From assembly GCA_017622255.1 (NCBI GenBank), contig JAGARL010000013.1, positions 1 through 11,209 of the forward strand: a DNA stretch of 11,209 nt. Reading direction: 5' to 3'. The notes under the pieces were generated by a model. The model was not told where the DNA came from. It was given only the letters and a program-made list of their open reading frames with translations, and made no database searches. Position numbers and translations under genes: made by a program. Origin of the DNA: Methanocorpusculum sp. Lineage in GTDB: Archaea; Halobacteriota; Methanomicrobia; Methanomicrobiales; Methanocorpusculaceae. Of this stretch, positions 1 to 4,566 are shown piece by piece (the stretch's first letter is position 1; each line of letters starts with the position of its first letter).

Positions 1-2
1 CC

Positions 3-137
3 TTATCGCGCTATGTTGAGGTTTCTGCTGAGTTTCTGGATGAAGCATGGGAAGAGGTTGAGCGGATGTATGATGATTTGGAAATTGTTCTGACCGCCGA
101 CGATTTTACTGATATGGAAATCATCTGGATTGATTAA
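3..137 (+). CDS. 3' end of an unidentified acidic protein (partial)
   Basis: An open frame enters from the left edge and ends at TAA 135-137, giving the last 44 residues of a protein. The tail is strongly acidic, with clusters such as DEAWEEVE and a terminal DMEIIWID. No motif is recognisable. It does not look like the C-terminus of RNA polymerase subunit A'', which commonly precedes rpl30e in archaea. An oligo-T stretch follows the stop, as expected for the 3' end of a real archaeal gene. The start lies outside the window. Confidence 0.5.
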   Translation, partial: LSRYVEVSAEFLDEAWEEVERMYDDLEIVLTADDFTDMEIIWID

Positions 138-138
138 C

Positions 139-163
139 CATCTCTTCTTTTCTCCTTTTTTTT
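139..163 (+). terminator. Pyrimidine/oligo-T terminator of the upstream gene
   Basis: Directly after the stop at 137 come several T-clusters ending in eight consecutive Ts (156-163). Runs of T without a required hairpin are the usual intrinsic termination signal in archaea. Confidence 0.45.
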
Positions 164-632
164 GCTGACGCCCTTTTCTTTGAACATCGGGAAAATCTCT
201 CCGTTCCCCTGTTCGCTCCCCGGACTCCACTAATGCCTCCGCTCCCGCTTCGGCATCAGTTCCCTCCGCATTCCTTCGATTCGCACCACCTTCGACTCGC
301 TTTCGCTCCTCTCAGGGCGTGCTCATCTCATCCATGCTTCGGCTTCGAGCCTTCAGCTCTCCGCGTCCGCCGTCGCTCTGTTACTTCCTTTCCGGGAAGA
401 GGAGAGTCGTCGCCCATGCCTTCGCAAGCCACTTCGTGTCTTGCTCATGGCTTGAGCCTTCGGCTCTCGCCCTCCGCTTCTCTCCGGCATCGGCTGTAAG
501 TTGGCTTCGCTCGCGTCCTGCCTCCGGGCAACTCGCTGACGCTTCGTTCCCTCCGGCAGCACGCTCCGCTCGCCCCCGCTCCCTCCCCTCTTCTCTCCTC
601 CCCTCTTCCGGCAAACATTGATTATCTCACAG
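164..632. other. Long pyrimidine-rich, TTCG-rich non-coding tract
   Basis: About 470 bp with no credible gene. By hand count 241-600 is about 69% pyrimidine on the + strand, with roughly a dozen TTCG words and many CTCCG and CTCGC words. Short open frames exist on both strands, but they have low-complexity Arg/Ser/Ala/Glu composition and no SD, and they overlap one another, so I read them as by-products of composition. Several small perfect hairpins occur, for example GGCT-TCG-AGCC at 341-351 and GAGCC-TTC-GGCTC at 454-466. Function is unknown. Possible readings are a decayed repeat element, a non-coding RNA, or a recombination scar between conserved gene blocks. Confidence 0.6.
347..477. repeat. 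Degenerate direct repeat pair within the pyrimidine tract
   Basis: Positions 347-370 and 454-477 are 24-nt copies matching at 20 of 24 positions; both begin GAGCCTTC and end TCCGC. A shorter pair, CCTTCGATTCGC (273-284) and CCTTCGACTCGC (289-300), differs at one base with a 16-bp period. This suggests that the tract grew by duplication and then decayed. Confidence 0.5.
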
Positions 633-637
633 CGCCA

Positions 638-645
638 ACAATATA
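638..645 (+). promoter_or_regulatory. Candidate TATA element upstream of the rpl30e leader
   Basis: ACAATATACC around 637-646 is A/T-rich in an otherwise C/G-rich neighbourhood. A start about 25 nt downstream would fall near 665-670, at the first base of a hairpin (668-684), and would give a leader of about 110 nt. A second A/T-rich element, AAATACTATA at 709-718, is an alternative that would give a leader of about 40 nt. Transcript mapping would be needed to choose between them. Confidence 0.35.
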
Positions 646-647
646 CC

Positions 648-700
648 GTTTCCTATGGAAACAAGGTCTGCATCACCGATGCAGTCCTGCCCTGCGGGAC
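648..700 (+). other. Three consecutive short hairpins with 3-nt loops
   Basis: GTTTCC-TAT-GGAAAC (648-662) and CTGCATC-ACC-GATGCAG (668-684) are perfect inverted repeats. The third, GTCCTGC-CCT-GCGGGAC (684-700), has one G-U wobble. All have 3-nt loops and lie almost end to end just before the rpl30e leader. They could be leader structures, protein-binding sites, or the 3' end of an upstream RNA. Confidence 0.5.
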
Positions 701-722
701 GGACAAAGAAATACTATAGGGA

Positions 723-777
723 TTCACCTCCCTGAGTTTTGTCCTGAGTGCAGAAAACCTCAAAAGGTGAACATAAA
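723..777 (+). promoter_or_regulatory. rpl30e leader hairpin that can hide the ribosome-binding site
   Basis: The rpl30e SD is AGGTGA at 765-770, with a 7-nt spacer before ATG 778. The upstream heptamer TTCACCT (723-729) is exactly complementary to AGGTGAA (765-771). Inside this closing stem, GAG-TTTT (734-740) pairs with AAAA-C-CTC (754-761, one bulged C), and CTG (744-746) pairs with CAG (751-753) around an AGTG loop. Together they form one long hairpin that masks the SD. It can act only if transcription starts upstream of 723. Translational control, possibly by the encoded protein, is inference. Confidence 0.5.
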
Positions 778-1068
778 ATGGATTTCAACTTATCCTTAAA
801 GAGAGCAATGAAGACCGGAGACGTCGCACTCGGTCAGAACACTGTTGAAAAAGTCATCGCAGAGAACAAAGCACAGCTCGTCATCGTTGCAAAGAACGCA
901 CCGGCAAAGGTCCGCGCAATCCTTGCAGCAGCAGAGGGTGTCTCTGTCTATGAGTTCAACGGCAGCTCCCGTCAGCTCGGAAAAGAAATCGGTCGCGACC
1001 ACATGGTCAGCGTCCTCGCAGTCGTCGACGCAGGCGAGTCCGACATTCTTTCCCTCAAGAGTGAATAA
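778..1068 (+). CDS. rpl30e: Archaeal large-subunit ribosomal protein L30e
   Basis: The product is a 96-residue protein of the L7Ae/L30e RNA-binding fold, a component of the archaeal and eukaryotic 50S/60S subunit. It begins MDFNLSLKRAMKTGDVALGQ, which matches the family's usual N-terminal helix and the conserved K-x-G-x-x-x-G-x-N-x-V segment (residues 12-23). LVIVAKNAPA (34-43) is the characteristic strand and following turn that contact RNA. The length is normal for the family. ATG 778 is chosen because AGGTGA lies 7 nt upstream; an in-frame GTG at 748 would add ten unconserved residues inside the leader hairpin. The nusA start lies 2 nt after the stop, so the two genes are co-transcribed. 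In many archaea this pair sits between rpoA2 and rps12; neither is adjacent here. Confidence 0.93.
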   Translation: MDFNLSLKRAMKTGDVALGQNTVEKVIAENKAQLVIVAKNAPAKVRAILAAAEGVSVYEFNGSSRQLGKEIGRDHMVSVLAVVDAGESDILSLKSE

Positions 1069-1070
1069 AT

Positions 1071-1526
1071 ATGGGTGAAATTACCATTTCCGAAGACGAT
1101 ATGCGTCTTATCGCCCAGTTCGAGAACCTGACTGGTGCAGGAGCTCGCGACTGCGTTGTTGACGAAAAATTCAGCAGAATCCTCTTCGTCATCAACCCGG
1201 GAGAAATGGGTCTCGCAATCGGAAAGAAAGGTGCCAGCGTCAAGAAGGCATCCGACGCATTCGGAAAGAAAGTCGAGGTTGTCGAATACAACACCGACAA
1301 GGTTCAGTTCTTAAGAAACTGCTTCCTCCCGGTCCAGATTCAGGTCGTCACCTTCGAGCAGGATGAAGACGGTGCAGAAGTTGCATACATCGAAGTCCAG
1401 CCGGAAGACAGAGGACTTGCCATCGGAAAAGAAGGAAGAAATATCATCAAAGCAAAAAGGCTCGCCTTCCGTCAGTTTGACATCGTAAATGTCGAACTCA
1501 GACAGGAAGAAGAGGCAGAGGAGTAA
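1071..1526 (+). CDS. nusA: Archaeal NusA-like transcription factor (two KH domains)
   Basis: The 151-residue product is the short archaeal form of NusA. It keeps the two RNA-binding KH domains but lacks the N-terminal RNAP-binding and S1 domains of bacterial NusA. Both KH signature loops are visible: GLAIGKKG (residues 47-54) and GLAIGKEG (115-122), each with the invariant GxxG. The C-terminus is a run of acidic residues (EEEAEE). A GTGA at 1061-1064, inside the end of rpl30e, may help initiation; reading is otherwise probably coupled across the 2-nt gap. A role in transcription elongation or termination is inferred from the family. The gene that usually follows, rps12, is replaced by a pyrimidine-rich tract. 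Confidence 0.93.
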   Translation: MGEITISEDDMRLIAQFENLTGAGARDCVVDEKFSRILFVINPGEMGLAIGKKGASVKKASDAFGKKVEVVEYNTDKVQFLRNCFLPVQIQVVTFEQDEDGAEVAYIEVQPEDRGLAIGKEGRNIIKAKRLAFRQFDIVNVELRQEEEAEE

Positions 1527-1726
1527 TCCTCCTCCACTTTACTCTATTCTCACTATCGCTTTATACTCTATTCTTACGCTCGTTCTCTTCTCACTCGCGC
1601 TTTATTCTAACCTGCACGGTATTCTTATCTTCATCCTATTCTCACTCGTACGCTGTTTCATACATCCGGCACTTCTTTGTGCATTTCCCGGAAAGTATAT
1701 CACATCTCCGCGGTAAGTATCCCTGT
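1527..1726. repeat. Pyrimidine-rich tract with ~24-bp degenerate periodicity
   Basis: The 11-mer TACTCTATTCT occurs at 1540-1550 and again at 1564-1574, 24 bp apart. Related TTCTCACTCG words follow at 1588-1597 and 1639-1648. By hand count 1531-1660 is about 75% pyrimidine. The tract starts immediately after the nusA stop, so its first part may also serve as the terminator. A hydrophobic open frame crosses it (1489-1716), but its Leu/Ile/Ser/Phe content is what any pyrimidine-rich strand would encode. Positions 1661-1726 are ordinary intergenic sequence with no clear promoter. Confidence 0.55.
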
Positions 1727-2065
1727 ATGAAAAAGATTCCTGCAGTCCTTCTTGCCCTCTTCTGCATTGTCGGACTCGGCACGGGTTTTGCCGGAGCAGA
1801 TACCCTCGAACCGGACGTCATAGAGGATGAGACGATGCTCATCATGCCGATTCTCGGAACTGCCCTGCCGCTTCCGGTGGAGCTGATTACCGTGTATCAT
1901 CCGCTCTCTATGCTCATCACAGACACCGAAGCAGACAAACCGCAGGCTCTCGCAGACATGGTCTGGCTTCCGGCAGGAGACGAAGCACCTGCGGGATTCT
2001 ATTATCCAAAGGTGCTTTCCATCCCGACCGTTCCGGATGGGGTATCTCCCTTCTCGGCATTCTAA
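1727..2065 (+). CDS. Small secreted protein of unknown function
   Basis: This encodes a 112-residue protein with a clear Sec signal peptide: MKK, a hydrophobic core (residues 5-20), and a likely cleavage after FAGA (residue 24). The predicted mature part is about 88 residues. It is acidic at its start (DTLEPDVIEDE), followed by a hydrophobic and proline-containing stretch (residues 37-62), and has no cysteine, so disulfides are not expected. ATG 1727 is chosen because it places the KK-hydrophobic signal at the very N-terminus; upstream codons of the frame look unrelated. No strong SD is visible. The product is not recognised and is probably lineage-specific. It faces a minus-strand gene across a shared terminator region. 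Confidence 0.65.
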   Translation: MKKIPAVLLALFCIVGLGTGFAGADTLEPDVIEDETMLIMPILGTALPLPVELITVYHPLSMLITDTEADKPQALADMVWLPAGDEAPAGFYYPKVLSIPTVPDGVSPFSAF

Positions 2066-2155
2066 CTTTTTTGGTGTTGGGTAATTTCTCTATCACTGGA
2101 GGAAATACGCTCCTGCACACTCCGGGAAATTACCCAATAAATTAAATAAAAAAAG
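2066..2155. terminator. Bidirectional terminator region with a perfect 12-bp inverted repeat
   Basis: Between two convergent genes, TTGGGTAATTTC (2077-2088) is repeated in exact inverse as GAAATTACCCAA (2126-2137), with a 37-nt interior. The interior can form a smaller GGAG/CTCC hairpin. Each gene also meets an oligo-T on its own coding strand directly after its stop: CTTTTTT at 2066-2072 for the left gene, and AAAAAAAG at 2148-2155 (a T-run on the minus strand) for the right gene. Termination in both directions is the simplest reading. A small insertion element is an alternative. Confidence 0.6.
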
Positions 2156-2161
2156 ATAGTG

Positions 2162-2506
2162 TTATTCAGACTTCTCTGCTGCCTTCTTTGCCCGCTTGAC
2201 ACGCTCTTTGGTGGTAAAGCAGGTAACTAAATCCAGGAACTGTCTGAACTTCTTGTTGGTATCTAAGATGATAACATCTGCCTCCTCATCCGGCATGGCA
2301 AGCACCGTCTCATCCGTTACCGTATCGACTAAGACCGTCTTGTTCTTCTCTCCGGCCCAGACTTCCAGCAGCTTCATGCTTCCGTAGGAGATGGAATAGT
2401 GACCGTCTTTTACTTCCGGCTCTTTGCAGAAGATGTCGGCAAACCCTGCTTTGATTCTGTCGTCAAGGTCCTTGGTGTTGCCGCGTTTTACTTCATATTC
2501 CTGCAT
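2162..2506 (-). CDS. Small conserved methanogen protein (DUF5611-like)
   Basis: This encodes a 114-residue soluble protein beginning MQEYEVKRGNTKDLDD. It has an alternating charged/hydrophobic pattern (ISYGSMKLLEVWAGEKNKTVLVDTVTD) suggestive of a small alpha/beta fold, and a basic lysine/arginine-rich C-terminus (KERVKRAKKAAEKSE). From memory it resembles the DUF5611 family of methanogenic archaea, whose function is unknown; I could not check this. The frame is well supported by an oligo-T after the stop and by a promoter-sized gap to a divergent gene. There is no clear SD, and an A/T-rich element about 29 nt before the start suggests a leaderless mRNA. Confidence 0.72.
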   Translation of the reverse strand: MQEYEVKRGNTKDLDDRIKAGFADIFCKEPEVKDGHYSISYGSMKLLEVWAGEKNKTVLVDTVTDETVLAMPDEEADVIILDTNKKFRQFLDLVTCFTTKERVKRAKKAAEKSE

Positions 2507-2594
2507 GCTCTATATGTTAGAGCGTTTTCTCATAATTACCTGCCGTTTGCAGGGTGCACATAGATATATCCCTTTGAACAAACTACATGTAACT
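2507..2594. promoter_or_regulatory. Divergent promoter region, likely leaderless in both directions
   Basis: For the + strand gene, TAGATATAT (2561-2569) lies about 30 nt before ATG 2595. For the minus-strand gene, GTAATTATG (read on the minus strand, about 2530-2539) lies about 29 nt before its ATG at 2506. Neither start has an SD. A TATA-to-ATG distance near 25-30 nt is the archaeal signature of leaderless transcription. Confidence 0.5.
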
Positions 2595-3323
2595 ATGAGT
2601 TCTTCTGATATTGTCCGTATCGCGGCAAACGCTCCCTCGGCCCGCGATATCGTTCTGGTTGCAGGTTTCCCCGGCTCGGGACTTGTTGGAAGTATCGCGG
2701 TAAACTACGTAACCGAGAAGTTCGGCTTTACCTATCTCGGCTGCATCAGCTCGCCGCTTCTGCCGGTAACCTCTGCCGCCGTAAACGGTCTTGCCCGTCC
2801 GTCCATCCGCATCTATGAGAAAGGAAACCTGGTGGCCCTCGTCTCCGATGTCCCGGTGCAGGATGAGGCAGCCTATGACATCTCCTGCGGTGTTCTTGAC
2901 TGGATTCTGGAACGCTCCAGAATAACCGAGATTGCTGTAATCGGCGGGGTTGTGACCGGCGGTACCGGAGAGCGCGTGTTTGGTGCGGCAACGACGCCGG
3001 AGATTCTGGAAAAGCTGAAGTCGGTTGCAGAAATCCTTCCGGCGCTCAATATCACCGGAATTACCGGCGGCATCTTAAACGAGGCGGCATTCCGCAATAT
3101 CCCGGCATACGGCCTCTTAATCGAGACCAACTTTGATGTCGATCCGCGCGCATCCGCCGCCGGTCTGACCGCCCTTGGCACACTCTATAACCTCTCCATA
3201 GACACCGAAGAGCTCATCAAACAGGCTGACACCGTCGAACCCATGCTCCTGCAGCTGGCAGAAGAGGTGAAAAACAGCGACATGGTGCCCATCACCTACG
3301 AGGGCGACATCATGTTTGGATAA
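2595..3323 (+). CDS. PAC2-family (proteasome assembly chaperone-like) protein
   Basis: The product is a 242-residue protein of the PAC2 superfamily, in which eukaryotic members help assemble the 20S proteasome alpha ring; the archaeal function is unsettled. Visible features are an N-terminal strand followed by the glycine-rich GFPGSGLVG (residues 24-32), typical of archaeal PAC2 proteins, and repeated GG-containing loops (VIGGVVTGGTGERVFGAA and TGITGGILNEAA). The LLIETNFDVDPRASAAGLTALG segment is typical of the family's C-terminal half. The frame is open further upstream, but ATG 2595 is chosen because residues match the family only from MSSSDIVRIA onward and because a TATA-like element lies 30 nt upstream. 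The earlier codons would overlap the divergent gene. Translation is probably leaderless. Confidence 0.85.
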   Translation: MSSSDIVRIAANAPSARDIVLVAGFPGSGLVGSIAVNYVTEKFGFTYLGCISSPLLPVTSAAVNGLARPSIRIYEKGNLVALVSDVPVQDEAAYDISCGVLDWILERSRITEIAVIGGVVTGGTGERVFGAATTPEILEKLKSVAEILPALNITGITGGILNEAAFRNIPAYGLLIETNFDVDPRASAAGLTALGTLYNLSIDTEELIKQADTVEPMLLQLAEEVKNSDMVPITYEGDIMFG

Positions 3324-3339
3324 CTTCCAAACATCACCT

Positions 3340-3348
3340 TTATCTATA
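3340..3348 (+). promoter_or_regulatory. Candidate TATA box for tRNA-Arg
   Basis: TTATCTATA lies about 35-40 nt before the first tRNA base, a distance compatible with a short 5' leader removed by RNase P. AGTATAAG at 3361-3368 is A/T-rich too but sits only about 15-20 nt upstream. Confidence 0.4.
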
Positions 3349-3381
3349 AGAAAAACCCATAGTATAAGGCATCACACCTGC

Positions 3382-3456
3382 GGGCTTGTGGCTTAGCCAG
3401 GATATAGCGTCGGGCTTCTAACCCGAATGCCGGGGGTTCGAATCCCTCCAGGCCCG
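3382..3456 (+). tRNA. tRNA-Arg, anticodon UCU
   Basis: A full cloverleaf can be drawn by eye. The acceptor arm GGGCTTG pairs with CAGGCCC (one G-U). The anticodon stem TCGGG/CCCGA closes the 7-nt loop CTTCTAA, with anticodon TCT at 3417-3419. The T arm GGGGG-TTCGAAT-CCCTC has one G-U. The discriminator is G and no CCA is encoded; there is no sign of an intron. It reads AGA/AGG arginine codons. A37 (3420) next to an anticodon that reads A-starting codons is the site of the t6A modification, whose first enzyme (Sua5/YrdC) is encoded 1.8 kb downstream. No integrase or duplicated 3' end is seen, so there is no sign of use as an attachment site. Confidence 0.95.
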
Positions 3457-3468
3457 TTCCTTTTTCTG
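3457..3468 (+). terminator. Oligo-T terminator after tRNA-Arg
   Basis: TTCCTTTTTCTG directly follows the tRNA. A five-T run at this position fits archaeal termination of a tRNA transcript. Confidence 0.45.
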
Positions 3469-3491
3469 AATTCTTCTCTGTAATCAATAGC

Positions 3492-3640
3492 TTTATATAT
3501 TCTGAAGTAGATTTTATTATAAGACAGTTCGCGGAGGTGAACTGCCAAGAAAACGTGATAGTTCTGTAAGGGTTATACGAGAGCGCTTCTGAAACAGGAA
3601 GCAATGTGTCGTCTGTTGAATATCTGTTTTGTCTGTTTGC
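3492..3640 (+). ncRNA. Candidate structured non-coding RNA with its own TATA box
   Basis: TTTATATAT (3492-3500) is a good archaeal TATA element, and a start about 25 nt later falls near 3522-3526. The first element of the RNA would then be the perfect hairpin CAGTTC-GCGGAGGT-GAACTG (3525-3544), whose loop and 3' arm contain GGAGGTGA (3533-3540), a full match to the SD consensus. A second hairpin, GCTTCTG-AAA-CAGGAAGC with one bulge, spans 3584-3603. No ATG follows the SD at a usual distance; only a 10-codon frame starting at GTG 3537 and a 4-codon frame starting at GTG 3555 exist. The next gene has its own TATA-like element at 3643-3650, so the segment may be an independent small RNA. A long structured 5' leader of that gene is the alternative. 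Confidence 0.4.
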
Positions 3641-3642
3641 AA

Positions 3643-3650
3643 TATTTTAT
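3643..3650 (+). promoter_or_regulatory. Candidate TATA element of the gene at 3681
   Basis: TATTTTAT lies 31-38 nt before ATG 3681. There is no SD near that start, so a short-leader or leaderless transcript is likely. Confidence 0.4.
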
Positions 3651-3680
3651 TTCGTTTGATAGCATACATGCTAGTATTCT

Positions 3681-4490
3681 ATGCCGGATTCCGTTGATGC
3701 CCGCCTGGACAGTGCCGATGTCCTCTTCCAGAACGGGAATTATTCTGCCGCTGCGTCTGAACTGCTTGAAGCAGTCCGCCTGCTTTCCCGTGACGGCAGG
3801 GAGATTGTTTCGTCAATCTCGTCCGAAGGCTTTGAGTCTCCGCTGTTTTCCGCCGTCCGCCGGGTGTTTTCGGTCTTTGATACGCTGCCGGATTCAGCAG
3901 AGCTTTCCGTACTGATGCCGGAAGCAGCAGCGCTTCTGCCGGAGCATGCCGCAAGTCCTTCCGAGATGCTTGCCGCAGTATCGGAGATTTACGAAAAAGC
4001 GGAGGCTGAAGCGGAAGCGGAGGCGGCCGGGACTGCGGATTTCAGTATTCTGCAGGTTCTGCTCTCCCTGTTATCCGGTCAGCAGTCGATGCGGGATATT
4101 CTGTTCTCCGAGACCGGGATGTATGTGTCTGCGGCATCGGCGGCCGCTCCGTATCTGACCGGCCTTCTGCTCTTTTCGGGTGAAGAGGCCGAGGCCTCCG
4201 CAGAGAAAGCGGACCGCATGCTTTTTGGGCCGCTCAAGCGTCTGGCAGAACTTTTCTATTCGCTTCTGACCTCGTCGCTTACCGCAGGCCTGCTGCTTCT
4301 TGCCGTCCGCCGGGCAATTCCGGTGATGCGGCCGTCAAAAGCATCCGCGGCGGCAGAAGCGTTCATGCTTGCGGCATCCAATATCCCGGTACTCATTGCC
4401 GGACTCAGAGGCGTTGCAAAAGAGCTTTCCGCTCTGCGGGCAATTATCCGGGGAAAAGAGCCGGATATGGAAACGTCTAATATCATTTAA
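3681..4490 (+). CDS. Alpha-helical protein of unknown function
   Basis: The 269-residue product is not recognised. Residues 8-36 (SADVLFQNGNYSAAASELLEA) have the spacing of a TPR-like helical pair. Residues 104-116 are an alternating Glu-Ala run (from EKAEAEAEAEAEAA). Several helices rich in Ala, Leu and Ser follow. A hydrophobic stretch near residues 193-216 (SLLTSSLTAGLLLLAV, then RRAIPVM) and another at about 226-242 may bury into a bundle or touch the membrane. There is no signal peptide, cysteine or catalytic motif. The third-position G/C bias matches the neighbouring genes, which supports real coding. It starts at ATG 3681 after a TATA-like element and ends at a hairpin region before the ACT gene. 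Confidence 0.7.
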   Translation: MPDSVDARLDSADVLFQNGNYSAAASELLEAVRLLSRDGREIVSSISSEGFESPLFSAVRRVFSVFDTLPDSAELSVLMPEAAALLPEHAASPSEMLAAVSEIYEKAEAEAEAEAAGTADFSILQVLLSLLSGQQSMRDILFSETGMYVSAASAAAPYLTGLLLFSGEEAEASAEKADRMLFGPLKRLAELFYSLLTSSLTAGLLLLAVRRAIPVMRPSKASAAAEAFMLAASNIPVLIAGLRGVAKELSALRAIIRGKEPDMETSNII

Positions 4491-4507
4491 AACAAATACA
4501 ATTCTAT

Positions 4508-4544
4508 CCCGCGGTGACGGAAACGCGGGCTTTTCCGCGTTTCC
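4508..4544 (+). promoter_or_regulatory. Two mutually exclusive hairpins before the ACT-domain gene
   Basis: CCCGCG (4508-4513) can pair with CGCGGG (4524-4529) and is followed by CTTTT, as in a hairpin-plus-T terminator. Alternatively GGAAACGCGG (4519-4528) pairs perfectly with CCGCGTTTCC (4535-4544) around a GCTTTT loop. The two structures share 4524-4528, so only one can form at a time. The simplest reading is termination of the upstream gene. An attenuator-like switch for the downstream ACT-domain operon is possible but unproven. Confidence 0.5.
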
Positions 4545-4566
4545 CTCCGTTTATCGTATCGCCATC

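Noticed and set aside
241..600. CRISPR-like array
   Set aside because: The repeats are degenerate, irregularly spaced and share composition with the intervening sequence; there are no conserved repeats separated by unique spacers and no cas genes.
353..614. Arg/Glu/Ala-rich open frames on the minus strand, and Ser/Arg/Pro-rich ones on the plus strand
   Set aside because: Low complexity, mutually overlapping, no SD or family resemblance; explained by skewed composition of the tract.
723..771. Kink-turn in the rpl30e leader as an L30e binding site
   Set aside because: There is a 3-nt bulge (741-743), but the tandem G-A pairs that define a kink-turn are not visible next to it.
1489..1716. Open frame of 75 codons with a very hydrophobic, membrane-like translation
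   Set aside because: It starts inside nusA in another frame, has no SD, and its Leu/Ile/Ser/Phe content follows directly from the pyrimidine-rich 24-bp repeat.
2424..2594. N-terminal extension of the PAC2 gene
   Set aside because: It would overlap the divergent minus-strand gene and its promoter; family similarity and the TATA spacing both support ATG 2595.
3382..3480. tRNA-Arg as an integration site
   Set aside because: No integrase gene and no repeated copy of the tRNA 3' end in the window.
3555..3592. Possible C/D box small nucleolar-type RNA (GTGATAG and CTGA)
   Set aside because: The C box does not match RUGAUGA and no D'/C' pair is present at the right spacing.
4369..4566. N-terminal extension of the ACT-domain gene
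   Set aside because: It would overlap the end of the previous gene by 120 bp and cross the hairpin region; the ACT fold begins at ATG 4567.
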